Below are positions 55,297 through 63,606 of a stretch of DNA of 64,000 bases, piece by piece (positions within the stretch are counted from its first letter, which is position 1; every line of letters begins with the position of its first letter). A program made the position numbers and the translations under genes. This DNA comes from Streptomyces umbrinus (lineage in GTDB: Bacteria; Actinomycetota; Actinomycetes; Streptomycetales; Streptomycetaceae). The DNA is taken from contig NZ_JAUSZI010000002.1 of assembly GCF_030817415.1 (NCBI RefSeq), forward strand, positions 11,507,501 to 11,571,500, in the 5' to 3' direction. The notes beneath the pieces are model-generated. The model was not told where the DNA came from. It searched no databases and saw only the letters and a program-made list of their open reading frames with translations.

Positions 55297-56025
55297 TCAG
55301 CTGCGCAGCGGGATGTCCAACGACCGTACGAGCTGGGTCACTTCCTCCCGGAAGAGCTTGTCCGGTCTGGTCGTCTGGGTGCGCAGATGGCCGTAGACCT
55401 CCAGTGACACCAGGCCGTGCAGGCGCCCCCAGATGCGCAGGGCGAGCGCGACGGCGGCGGGCGGCAGGCCGGGGAAGTCCGCGCGAACCTTGTCGACGAG
55501 CCCGGCGTCGAAGTCGGACCACGCGAACTCGCTGCTCTCGTGGAGGTGTTCGGCGTACGGCCAGGCGGCTGCCGCGAGCGCGGTGAGCCCGGCGCAGACC
55601 CGGTGGGCGGCCTCCGGGGCGGCGCCTCCGTGGGGGGTGTCGTAGCCGGGAACGGGGTCGCCATAGACGAGCCGGAAGCCCTCGGGATTGGCCAGGGCCC
55701 AGTTCCGGAAGGCGCCGGCCCAGCCCTGGATCCGGGTGGCCGGACTCTCGGCGGAGGCGCTCTCCCACGCGGTGTCCACGGCGTCGGCCAGCTCGGTGTA
55801 CACGTCGCCGATGAGCACCGTGACCAGGTCGTCGCGGGTGGCGAAGTAGCCGTAGATGGCGTTGGCCGTCATGCCCATCTCGCGGGCGATGGCCCGCAGG
55901 GTGATGGCTTCGGGCCCGCCCGAGGCCATCAACTCCAGTGCCACGTCCTTGATTTCGGCCGTCGTCTCGGCCCGGAGCCGTTCGCGCCGCCCCGTGCTTC
56001 CCGCCCTGCTCGCCGTACCTGCCAC
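55297..56025 (-). CDS. TetR-family regulator (TetR/AcrR, WHG type)
   Basis: A 242-residue repressor: ALELMASGGPEAITLRAIAR, EMGMTANAIYGYFATRDDLV is the N-terminal HTH, and the C-terminal ligand domain includes FRNWALANPEGFRLVYGDPV and RIWGRLHGLVSLEVYGHL, the WHG-type end (W, HG, EVYGH). The GTG at 56025 has a weak ribosome site. It is divergent from an NAD(P)-binding protein gene, its likely target. Confidence 0.88.
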   Translation of the reverse strand: MAGTASRAGSTGRRERLRAETTAEIKDVALELMASGGPEAITLRAIAREMGMTANAIYGYFATRDDLVTVLIGDVYTELADAVDTAWESASAESPATRIQGWAGAFRNWALANPEGFRLVYGDPVPGYDTPHGGAAPEAAHRVCAGLTALAAAAWPYAEHLHESSEFAWSDFDAGLVDKVRADFPGLPPAAVALALRIWGRLHGLVSLEVYGHLRTQTTRPDKLFREEVTQLVRSLDIPLRS

Positions 56026-56059
56026 CCGGGCACTCTACAGCGTCACCCAAACTTATGGC

Positions 56060-56084
56060 CGTATAGAAACTTCACGGCGTATAG
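56060..56084. promoter_or_regulatory. CGTATAG direct repeat in the tetR-oxidoreductase intergenic region
   Basis: CGTATAG occurs at 56060-56066 and 56078-56084 within a run CGG/CCGTATAG, between the two divergent genes. Possible TetR operator halves. Confidence 0.45.
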
Positions 56085-56151
56085 TCACCGCACGGGCGCA
56101 ACCGATCCGGTTGACCGCGCCCTCATGCCGCATGCGAGTAGGGGGAGAACC

Positions 56152-56859
56152 ATGCACATCGGAGTCGTCGGAGCCACGGGGACCATCGGCAGCCGGGTCG
56201 TTGCCGAAGCCCTGGAACGGGGGCATCACGTCAGGGCGTTCAGCCGCGACGCGTCGCGGCCACGGGCCGACGAGAAGCGGGAGAACATCACCTGGGCGAG
56301 CGTCGATGTCCTGGAGGCTGCGAGTATCACGGCCGTGCTGTCCGGCCTCGACGTGCTCATCAGCGCCTACCAGCCCGGCAACGCCGCGAAGGACTTCGAG
56401 GACACCGTCCGGCGCTCGATCGCCGACCCCACGACCCACTCCACCGTGGCGCACGCCCTGACGAAGGCGCTGGAGAGCCACCCGCGGACCCGGCTGATCG
56501 TGATCGGCGGCGCGGGCAGCCTGGAGGTCGAGCCCGGGCTGGCGCTCGCCGACTCGGACGAGCGCATGCAAGAGATCCTCGACCAGCTCGGGCTGCCCCG
56601 CGCCTACGCGGCAGCGGCGCGCGGCGCCCGTGACGGCTTCGACGTCCTGCGCACCTCGAACCGGCTGTGGACCTACTTCAGCCCCGCCATGGAGATCGCC
56701 CCCGGCGAGCGCACCGGCCGCTTCCGCATCGGCGGCGACCAGGCGGTCCGCGACGCGTCGGGGCGCAGCCGCATCTCTGCGGAGGACGCGGCGGTCGCCC
56801 TGATCGACGAGGCGGAGCTACCGCAGTTCGTGCAGCGGCGCTTCACGATCGGATACTGA
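56152..56859 (+). CDS. NAD(P)-binding oxidoreductase, atypical SDR (YwnB-like)
   Basis: A 235-residue protein: IGVVGATGTIGSRVVAEALE (GATGxIG dinucleotide motif), GHHVRAFSRDASRPRADE, LSGLDVLISAYQPG, RTRLIVIGGAGSLEVEPGLA, and a closing FSPAMEIAPGERTGRFRIGG. There is no YxxxK triad, as in the NmrA/YwnB-type flavin-reductase-like group. GGGGGAGAA precedes the ATG. Likely induced when the divergent TetR repressor releases its ligand-sensitive operator. Confidence 0.88.
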   Translation: MHIGVVGATGTIGSRVVAEALERGHHVRAFSRDASRPRADEKRENITWASVDVLEAASITAVLSGLDVLISAYQPGNAAKDFEDTVRRSIADPTTHSTVAHALTKALESHPRTRLIVIGGAGSLEVEPGLALADSDERMQEILDQLGLPRAYAAAARGARDGFDVLRTSNRLWTYFSPAMEIAPGERTGRFRIGGDQAVRDASGRSRISAEDAAVALIDEAELPQFVQRRFTIGY

Positions 56860-56875
56860 AGAGACGTGTTGCTCC

Positions 56876-56911
56876 AAGCCCCCGGTCCGCCACAGCGGCG
56901 GCCGGGGCTTT
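56876..56911 (+). terminator. Terminator after the oxidoreductase gene
   Basis: AAGCCCCCGG pairs with CCGGGGCTT around an inner CCGC-CACA-GCGG stem, ending in TTTC, about 17 bp after the stop. Confidence 0.65.
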
Positions 56912-57123
56912 CGGCCAGTCCGTACCGCAGTGTCGGTTCCCGTCGGTGCCGCGGTGCTGTCCGCCTTCGGACAGGTCGAGTCATCGAGTGAGAGGGCGAA
57001 GCGGCCTGGCGACAGGCGACTTCATCCGTGCACGGGTGAGAGCCACAGTGGTACGCCCACACCGCGTCACACAAGGTGGCGAGCCAGGCCACCTGAGACC
57101 GCCAGCGAATTGGACCAGTTCAC

Positions 57124-57697
57124 TTGAGACGGGGGCCAGTTCCTCGGAGACGGGACAGCAGGCGGTCCAAAAGGGGCCTTCTGATCCTGACGGCTGTCTC
57201 ACCCAATCCAATCCCCGTCAGCGGCCCCACCGTCACTGCACCGCTCTCCGTCGCCCAGGCTCAGGAACTGCTCGCTCTTCTCCGCGAAGGGGCTGGCCAC
57301 GCCCGTGCCGCAGGAGCTCTCCCGTCACCGGAGGAGCTTCCCTCGGCCGGACAGGTCGCCGAAGCCCTCGACGCCAGCCGCCTCAGCGACGAGGGCTTGT
57401 CCGCGCATGCCGTCGCCGTCCGCAACGACCTCGCCGCACTTGATACGACCGTCACCCACCAGCTGACCGAACTCCTCAGCACTGCCCGCACCGCGCTCCA
57501 TCATCTCGGCGTGCCGACGGCGCCCGGGCAATGGGACAGGGACCACTGGCTCACCCGCGCTCTGTCGGACCGCCTCTCGCGCAGCAACCTGCTGCTGTGG
57601 CGGCGGGTCTCCGCCGCAGCCGACCAACTGGCCGCCGTCACCGCCGACCTGGAACGCCTGGGCCTGCGCCGCGTCATCGTCCCGGACGATCTCACTG
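57124..57697 (+). pseudogene. SF1 helicase-nuclease gene, left fragment
   Basis: The frame runs to the element inserted at 57698 and continues without loss of frame at 61142 if element and one duplication are removed (VIVPDDLT / VSRADVMLATGRTLRDHLAA). Recognisable content from about 57217: LSVAQAQELLALLREGAGHA, VAEALDASRLSDEGLSAHAV, a long helical region like the 1B insertion of Upf1/DNA2-type helicases. The Walker A motif, which should lie upstream, is absent, so the 5' end has been lost at about 57100-57200. Confidence 0.72.
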
Positions 57698-57903
57698 AGG
57701 GGTGCACAACCTGAATCTCCGCTGGTCAGCGGTGCTGGCGTGGGAGGCCAGTGGCGTACTCGCGGCGGTGGGCGGCGGGAGTCTGGAGCGTAGATCATCT
57801 GACACGTCGGGGATGGGGCTTTCCGGCTTTGTCCGCGCCGCAGCGGTCGGGGTTCCTACGATCGCGGGCGGGGTGCCTGGTCGTTCGGGAGGGGAAGCGT
57901 GTC
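57698..57903 (+). repeat. Left terminal inverted repeat, 206 bp
   Basis: Matches the complement of 60931-61136 at every position except one (G at about 57880, A in the right copy) by direct reading. The repeat includes the upstream region and first codon and a half of the gene at 57899. Confidence 0.88.
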
Positions 57904-58357
57904 GTCGCTGGAGAAGATCGCAGCTCGCCGGGTTGAGCTGGACCAGCTCGCGGAGGCGCTGGCCAAGCAGCTGGCCGAGGTGGACGCCGAGCGCGAGGAG
58001 TTGGCTGTCGCGGAGCGGGTGCTGCGGCGTCTGTACGAGCAGGAAGTCGAGGCTGTCGCCGAGGAGGCGGACGCCGGGGCACCGCAGCGGGTGCAGGTCG
58101 CGGGCCGGTCGGTGCTGAAGGTGCCGCACCGCAGCGACGTTCCGGATGCGTCCACGCTGCCCGGCGACTACCGGCGGATGCTTGGGATAGTGAAGGCGGC
58201 GGGCGGGCCGGTGATGGTCAAGGACGTCGGCGCCGAGCTGGGGATCGACGCCTCGGTGCCCGGCCGGCTGGAGCCGCTGCGCGGGAAGCTGTCGAAGCTG
58301 GCCGATCGGGGCTGGCTGCACAAGCTGTCGAACGGCACCTTCACCATCCGGGCGTGA
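57899..58357 (+). CDS. Coiled-coil/winged-helix protein encoded with the transposase
   Basis: A 152-residue protein with an N-terminal coiled coil (RRVELDQLAEALAKQLAEVD, AEREELAVAERVLRRLYEQE) and a C-terminal winged-helix-like part (LPGDYRRMLGIVKAAGGPVM, VKDVGAELGIDASVPGRLEP, LSKLADRGWLHKLSNGTFTI). GTG start at 57899 with GGGAGGGGAAGC upstream. Its start codon and promoter lie inside the left terminal repeat. It sits 52 bp before the transposase gene, suggesting a DNA-binding accessory factor or regulator of transposition (inference). No family name known to me. Confidence 0.7.
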   Translation: MSSLEKIAARRVELDQLAEALAKQLAEVDAEREELAVAERVLRRLYEQEVEAVAEEADAGAPQRVQVAGRSVLKVPHRSDVPDASTLPGDYRRMLGIVKAAGGPVMVKDVGAELGIDASVPGRLEPLRGKLSKLADRGWLHKLSNGTFTIRA

Positions 58358-58409
58358 TCTCCCGCGGTGAGGCCGTAACCAGGCGGCCCCCGGCCCGAGT
58401 TGATGACGT

Positions 58410-59249
58410 ATGCCTACAAAGTCTCCCCCGGCCGGGGCCCACACCGAGCTTGTCTACCAGTGCCAGCTGACGCTGTCCACGCAGACCCTGACCTTCCTGA
58501 CCGGGCTGCTGCGCGCCCACCTGAAGCAGATCCGCTCCCGGTGGCGGAAGCTCCCGGCCGGGCGGATCGCGGTGATCGTGCTGGCCGCGCTGCGGCATGA
58601 CCAGCGCCTGGCCGACCTCGCCGGCGGCAACGACATCTCCCGTACCACGGTGGACCGGTGGCTGAAGGAGATGATCGACCTGCTGGCCGCGCGAGCCCCC
58701 AGGTTGGAGCGGGTGCTGGCGAAAATCGCCCGGGAGGGTGGCAGCGTGGTTCTGCTCGACGGGTCGCTGGTACCCACCCAGCGCCAGACGGGCCTGCCCA
58801 TGCGGCGGCGCTGGTCGGCGAAGCACAAACGGCACGGGCTGCTGGTCATCGCCCTGACCGACGTCAAGGGACGGCTGTTGTGGACCTCCACCGCCCGCCC
58901 GGCGCGCGGCTCGGAGATCACCGCCTGCCGTCACGACGACCTGGTCGGCCGGCTCCGCGAGGCCGGCCTCGCCGCCATCGCCGACCTCGGCTTCGTCGGC
59001 CTCGACGACGGCGGCCCGGACGCCGACCCGGCGGTCATCACCGGCTACAAGAAGCCCAAGGGCAAGAAGCTCCCGCCCGCGAAGAAGCTGGTCAACCAGC
59101 TGATCGCGGCGGAACGGGCGGTATGCGAGCACGCCTTCGCGCATCTGAAGAACTGGCGGATACTAGCCAAGCTCCGCCTCGACGTGAAGTGGGCCACCCG
59201 ACTCGTACGGGCGCTGATGATCCTCACCTGGCACGAGATCGCCCGCTGA
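58410..59249 (+). CDS. DDE transposase (HARBI/IS5-like, HTH_Tnp_4 + DDE_Tnp_4)
   Basis: A 279-residue transposase: HTH LADLAGGNDISRTTVDRWLK, then DDE blocks VLLDGSLVPTQR (Asp), IADLGFVGLDDGG (Asp) and AERAVCEHAFAHLKNWRILA (Glu). The whole frame is intact, with no stop or shift, in contrast to nearly every other transposase here, so the element may be active. ATG at 58410; no strong ribosome site, and coupling with the preceding gene is possible. It ends 190 bp before the cargo operon. Confidence 0.85.
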   Translation: MPTKSPPAGAHTELVYQCQLTLSTQTLTFLTGLLRAHLKQIRSRWRKLPAGRIAVIVLAALRHDQRLADLAGGNDISRTTVDRWLKEMIDLLAARAPRLERVLAKIAREGGSVVLLDGSLVPTQRQTGLPMRRRWSAKHKRHGLLVIALTDVKGRLLWTSTARPARGSEITACRHDDLVGRLREAGLAAIADLGFVGLDDGGPDADPAVITGYKKPKGKKLPPAKKLVNQLIAAERAVCEHAFAHLKNWRILAKLRLDVKWATRLVRALMILTWHEIAR

Positions 59250-59304
59250 CCGACGATCTTCACGCCAGACAGGCCCCCGCGACCAGTACCGGTACGGCAT
59301 CACC

Positions 59305-59361
59305 CGGCCACGCCACCCCCGCGACTGCGCGTTCACGTAGAACACAACTCAATCGGGAGCG
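59305..59361 (+). repeat. Internal inverted repeat, left copy
   Basis: Starts CGGCCACGCCACC and matches the complement of 60873-60929 at about four of five positions (by eye, with one indel each side). The right copy adjoins the right terminal repeat by one base; this copy lies after the transposase gene. Together they bracket the cargo genes. Confidence 0.65.
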
Positions 59362-59439
59362 TTTCGCGTTCGATGTGTCCACGTGGCGGGCGGTCGTGTG
59401 ATGTCCCGAGAGCGTGGGAGGGACCCTTCCGTGCGTCCT

Positions 59440-59754
59440 TCAGGTCGAGGGGAGTACCGACGCGCCTGCCTTGGCGATGATCTCCTGCAGGGCCGCGACG
59501 TGCTGATCGAAGGCGGCCCGGCCGACGCTGGTGAGCCGCGCCGACGTGCGCGGCCGCTTTCCGACGAAGCCCTTGCGGATCTCGATGTAGCCGGCGGCCT
59601 CGAGCGTCGTGAGCTGTTTGGACAGGGCGGAGTCCGACAGGCCGGCGCTGTCGCGCAGGAACTTGAAGTCGGCCCACTCGGTGGCTGCGAGCAAGGAGAC
59701 GAGCGAGAGCCGGGTGGGTGCGTGGATCAGCTCGTCGAACTTGGGCTTGGTCAC
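59440..59754 (-). CDS. Winged-helix regulator (HTH_34/PadR-ArsR-like) of the cargo operon
   Basis: A 104-residue protein: FDELIHAPTRLSLVSLLAAT, EWADFKFLRDSAGLSDSALS, KQLTTLEAAGYIEIRKGFVG, KRPRTSARLTSVGRAAFDQH. It is a one-domain winged helix of the HTH_34 type. The GTG at 59754 overlaps the TGA of the membrane-protein gene (GTGA), so it is translated in coupling with it. It probably binds the palindromes at 60244-60302. Confidence 0.85.
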   Translation of the reverse strand: MTKPKFDELIHAPTRLSLVSLLAATEWADFKFLRDSAGLSDSALSKQLTTLEAAGYIEIRKGFVGKRPRTSARLTSVGRAAFDQHVAALQEIIAKAGASVLPST

Positions 59755-60233
59755 CGACGGCTCCCGGGCCGATTCGCGAGCATGAGGCGCTGAAGGTACC
59801 GCGTTTGCATCGGTCCACCGACCACAAGCACCACGGCGGTGACCGAGACACCGATGGTCCCGGGGTACGAGACCCCGGACGCCTTCAGGGTGAACGTGGC
59901 GGCCAGCGATACGCCGACGAGGACCGCCGCGAAGACCAGAGCCGCGACCACGAAACGGGGGACGGGCAGGCTGGTGCGCGGCTGGGGTCTGCGGACCGCG
60001 CGGAACGCCACCAGCCCGGCGGTGGTGAGCACGCCGGCCACCAACACGGCGGTGCCGATCACGGCGACGAGCCCCTGCCCGGTCTCGGCGACCGCTGACA
60101 TCGCGACCATCAGGAACGCGATGGCCCACCAGAACCAGTTGGGAGTGCCGGCCATCCGGATGACCTGCTCCTGCCGCTGGCCGATCTCGGTGAGTGCGCG
60201 TGCGGCCTCCTCCGGCCGTACCTGGTCAGACAT
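59751..60233 (-). CDS. Membrane protein, cargo of the element
   Basis: A 160-residue protein: a helical N-terminus (PEEAARALTEIGQRQEQVIR), then four hydrophobic segments (WFWWAIAFLMVAMSAVAETG, LVAVIGTAVLVAGVLTTAGL, VVAALVFAAVLVGVSLAATF, GTIGVSVTAVVLVVGGPM) and a basic tail. AGGAGGGC precedes the ATG at 60233. First gene of the operon with the regulator. Such membrane-protein/HTH_34 pairs are widespread in actinomycetes; function unknown. Confidence 0.82.
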   Translation of the reverse strand: MSDQVRPEEAARALTEIGQRQEQVIRMAGTPNWFWWAIAFLMVAMSAVAETGQGLVAVIGTAVLVAGVLTTAGLVAFRAVRRPQPRTSLPVPRFVVAALVFAAVLVGVSLAATFTLKASGVSYPGTIGVSVTAVVLVVGGPMQTRYLQRLMLANRPGSRR

Positions 60234-60243
60234 ATGCCCTCCT

Positions 60244-60302
60244 CGAAGTACTTTCCTAGAGGGAAAGTACTTCGAATTTTCCTAACTGGCAAGTACTTTC
60301 CC
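60244..60302. promoter_or_regulatory. Operator cluster CGAAGTACTTTCC
   Basis: CGAAGTACTTTCC (60244-60256) and GGAAAGTACTTCG (60262-60274) form a perfect 13-bp inverted repeat with 5-bp spacer, and a third half-site AAGTACTTTCCC lies at 60291-60302. They lie 10 bp upstream of the membrane-protein start and are much more AT-rich than their surroundings. Confidence 0.78.
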
Positions 60303-60428
60303 AGGCGGCGGCACATTGCCTCGACGGCTGAGGTGACGGCCAACGCCTCTGCCGGTCGCAGGGCGCCCCTGACCTGCGCGAACCCCACATCACGACACCC
60401 CAGCTATGGCTTGAAGAGGAACCCTGCC

Positions 60429-60815
60429 ATGCAGTTCAATGAGCACACGTATTCGAATCCTGTCGACCGGAGGAGGCTGGACGACCTTGCCGGCCGGATA
60501 GCCGACGACGCGCACGCCATCGCCCAACTCGCCGACTGGTGCCACGCGGTGAAGAACTCCCCAGGAGTGACCTCGGAGTTCGAACCGGTCGCCACCGGGC
60601 GACGAGCCACGGCCGGTGCTACTCGACCAACCGAAGGCGTCGCCCTCGACGAGCGACGCCTGAAGATTTGCACAGAACTGCGCACCGCCGAGAACCATCT
60701 GCTCCACGCCGCCGCCTACACAGCCGGCGTCAAAGCGGCCCTCGACCGGGCCCTCGACGCCTGGGAAGGACGCGCAAATGTCAGTCACGGGAGGACTTCA
60801 GAACATGCCGCATAG
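60429..60815 (+). CDS. Small helical protein, cargo of the element
   Basis: A 128-residue protein: VDRRRLDDLAGRIADDAHAI, AQLADWCHAVKNSP, then RRLKICTELRTAENHLLHAA, AYTAGVKAALDRALDAWEGR. Charged, helical, no signal or membrane span. GAGGAACC lies before the ATG at 60429. Divergent from the regulator/membrane operon; the start region shares the operator area. Family not recognised. Confidence 0.55.
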   Translation: MQFNEHTYSNPVDRRRLDDLAGRIADDAHAIAQLADWCHAVKNSPGVTSEFEPVATGRRATAGATRPTEGVALDERRLKICTELRTAENHLLHAAAYTAGVKAALDRALDAWEGRANVSHGRTSEHAA

Positions 60816-60872
60816 ACGCACGCGTACACGCAGACACGCCGCCAGAACCGCATCCTCTAACTCGTAGGCCAC

Positions 60873-60929
60873 CGGCCCCATTGAGCTGCGTTCAACGTGA
60901 ACGTGCAGGTCGCGGAGGTGGCGCGGCCG
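60873..60929 (-). repeat. Internal inverted repeat, right copy
   Basis: Diverged complement of 59305-59361, one base away from the right terminal repeat. Confidence 0.65.
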
Positions 60930-60930
60930 T

Positions 60931-61136
60931 GACACGCTTCCCCTCCCGAACGATCAGGCACCCCGCCCGCGATCGTAGGAACCCCGACCGCTGCGGCGCG
61001 GACAAAGCCGGAAAGCCCCATCCCCGACGTGTCAGATGATCTACGCTCCAGACTCCCGCCGCCCACCGCCGCGAGTACGCCACTGGCCTCCCACGCCAGC
61101 ACCGCTGACCAGCGGAGATTCAGGTTGTGCACCCCT
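60931..61136 (-). repeat. Right terminal inverted repeat, 206 bp
   Basis: Complement of 57698-57903 with one mismatch. On minus the GTG that starts the accessory gene in the left copy is also present here, but the frame after it codes for an unrelated short peptide. Confidence 0.88.
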
Positions 61137-61141
61137 CACTG

Positions 61142-63606
61142 TCAGCAGAGCCGACGTCATGCTGGCCACCGGCCGGACACTGCGGGACCACCTGGCGGCG
61201 GGCCGCAGCCTGCGCCCCCGTTTCGCCCCACGCGCGCAAAAGGACGCCCAGGACCTCCTCACCTCCTGCACCGTTGACGGACGATCACCCGAAACCGTCG
61301 ACGATCTCGACGCCGTCCTCTCCTACCTCCGCGCGCACTCCGCAGTCGCCCTGATCGCTGACCGGTGGCAGCACGCCGGCGCCCCCCTCTCCAGCGGGCC
61401 GGTCGAACTACGGCTCGCTTCACTGAACGAAGCAGACGGACGCCTGGAACACGTCGAATAGTTCGCGACAGCCCGCGAGCTGATCGATGAACTCCTCATC
61501 CGGCACGGAGTGCATGTGGCGCTCACATCCCGTGCAGGGTGGCACGATTTCACCACCGCTGTTGCTGCCCTGGCCGACCGGCAGGCCGCCGATGACGCCC
61601 TGGACAAGCTCACCTCTTGGGAAGAACAACTGCGCACACCTGTCGAGGGCACCGACCCGGCCGTCGAGGCCGTGGCCGCAGCCCAGGCCATCCGTGACCA
61701 GGACGTGGAACGGTACGCGAAAGAACTCGACGCGCTGGCCACCGCCCACCGACGCGAAGACCGCAGGCATCGCTGCGCCGCGCTCCTTCAGAACCTGCAA
61801 ACCGCTCACCCCCTCCTGGCCGAGCAGCTCACGAACGACTGCGCCAACCCGGCATGGGAGGACCGCCTCGTCGAACTACCCGACGCCTGGGCCTGGTCGG
61901 CGGCCTCCGCCTTCGTCCGCCAGCAGCGCGCCCCGGGCCGCGAACGACAACTCGACGGCCAGCTCACCGAGTCCGAGAACCGCCTGGAAGAGCTGACCGG
62001 TGAACTCGCCGCCGCCTGGGGAGGGCTGCACTGTCTGGAGCGCATGACACAGCAGCAAAGATCCGCCCTCCAGGCCTACCGCACCCACATGGCCTCCTAC
62101 GGCAAGGGCAAAGGCAAGCACGCGGGCTACTACCGTGCGGCCGCCCACGACGCCATGAAGGTCGCCCAGGAGGCCGTGCCTGCCTGGGTCATGCCGATCT
62201 CCCAGGTCGCCGAGATGGTGCAGTCCAAGCGGGATGCCTTCGACGTCGTGATCGTCGACGAGGCAAGCCAGGCGGGCATGGACGCACTCTTCCTGCTGTG
62301 GCTCGCACCCCGCGTCATCGTCGTCGGCGACGACAAACAATGCGCACCCGCAACCAGCGGAAAGGGCCGGCATCAGGCCATCCATGACCGCCTGGCCGCC
62401 CACCTGCCGGACATGCCCCCCGCGCTGCGCGCCCTCTACTCGCCCACCAGCAACCTCTACCAGCTGCTGTCGACGTTCTTCCCGAAGGTCATCCGCCTCG
62501 AAGAACACTTCCGTTGTATGCCCGAAATCATCGGCTGGTCCTCCCTGACCTTCTACGACAACAAGCTGCAGCCCCTGCGCCAGTACGGCGGCGAACGGCT
62601 TGACCCGCTGCTCACTCATTTCGTGGAAGGAGCCGTCACCCAGGGCCGTGACAGCCGGCTGCGCAACCCCAAAGAGGCCGACGCCATTGTCGACTGCCTT
62701 GCCGAACTGGTCGACGATCCCGCTTACCGGGACAAGACCATGGGAGTGATCACCCTGCAAGGGCCCGTCGGGCAGGTCCAGCTCCTGGACGGGCTGATCA
62801 AGAAGCGCCTGCCCGCACCGGTCCGTGAACGCCATCAGATCCGCGTCGGCAACCCGGCATCGTTCCAGGGCGATGAACGCCACGTCATTCTCCTGTCCAT
62901 GGTCACCGCCGACCCGCCACGGATCGCCGGCGGCCACAGAAGCGAACGCCAGGCCTACAACGTTGCCGCCTCACGTGCCCAGGACCAGATGCGCCTGTTC
63001 TACTCGGTGCCCCCCGACCGCCTCAAAAGCGGCGACCTGCGCCTCAACCTCCTCACCTACATGCAAAACCCGCCTGCCGCACTGGCCACCGCCGACTCCC
63101 TCGGCCTTGTTCCGAGCGACGTCCGGCGCCCGCTCTTCGAACAGCACGTCTACCTGCGGCTGAAGGACCGTGGCTACCACGTGATCCCGCAGTACCCGGC
63201 AGGCAGCAAACGCATCGACCTCGTCGTCGTGGGCGCCCGAGGGCGTCTCGCCGTGGAATGCGACGGTGACTACTACCACTCGTCGACCGAGCAGATCTGC
63301 CACGACCAGCAACGCGACCGTGAACTACAGCGCGTGGGCTGGAAGTTCTGGCGCATCCGCGAAAGCGAGTTCCGCTACGACCCCGACGAGGCACTGACCG
63401 GGCTGTGGGAGGAGCTGGACCGTCACGGCATCCATCCCGCCGAATTCCGCGCCACCCCACCGTCCGCTGCCTCTGCCGGACCCATCTGGACCCCTCTCAG
63501 TCTCTCCTCGGACGACCACGTGCTCGAGGAGGAACCCGAAGACCTCTCCTCTGCCGACGCACTCGTGGACGACAGCGCCCACCATCACGCGGAAGGCGAA
63601 GCATGA
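61142..63606 (+). pseudogene. SF1 helicase with C-terminal Vsr/DUF559-like nuclease, right fragment
   Basis: Continues the left fragment in frame. Amber TAG at 61459-61461 interrupts EHVE/FATARELIDELLIRHGVH (probably a former CAG). Beyond it the frame is open to 63606: Walker B VVIVDEASQAGMDALFLLWL, VVGDDKQCAP, LEEHFRCMPEIIGWSSLTFY, GVITLQGPVGQVQLL, NPASFQGDERHVILLSMVTA, NVAASRAQDQMRLFYSV (Upf1/DNA2-type motifs II to VI). The C-terminal domain has RIDLVVVGARGRLAVECDG (Asp, Glu-x-Asp), GWKFWRIRESEF, a PD-(D/E)XK Vsr-like fold. The domain order is that of DNA-cutting helicase-nucleases found in phage-defence islands. Confidence 0.82.

Larger units (their letters stand above)
57698..61136 (+). 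mobile_element. 3439-bp transposable element with 206-bp terminal inverted repeats
   Basis: Ends AGGGGTGCACAACC and GGTTGTGCACCCCT are flanked by CACTG on both sides (57693-57697 and 61137-61141), a 5-bp target duplication. Inside are a coiled-coil/winged-helix gene, a DDE transposase, a regulator/membrane-protein operon on minus and one more small gene. It interrupts a helicase gene in frame. I could not assign it to a named IS family: the transposase is IS5/HARBI-like but such long repeats are not typical of that family. Confidence 0.85.

Noticed and set aside
60857..61132. 91-codon minus frame in the right terminal repeat
   Set aside because: The same residues are produced in the left repeat; it is a by-product of the repeated sequence and overlaps the promoter region of the accessory gene.
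61876..62937. Minus-strand frame of 353 codons
   Set aside because: Shadow of the helicase, which shows the helicase motifs on plus.
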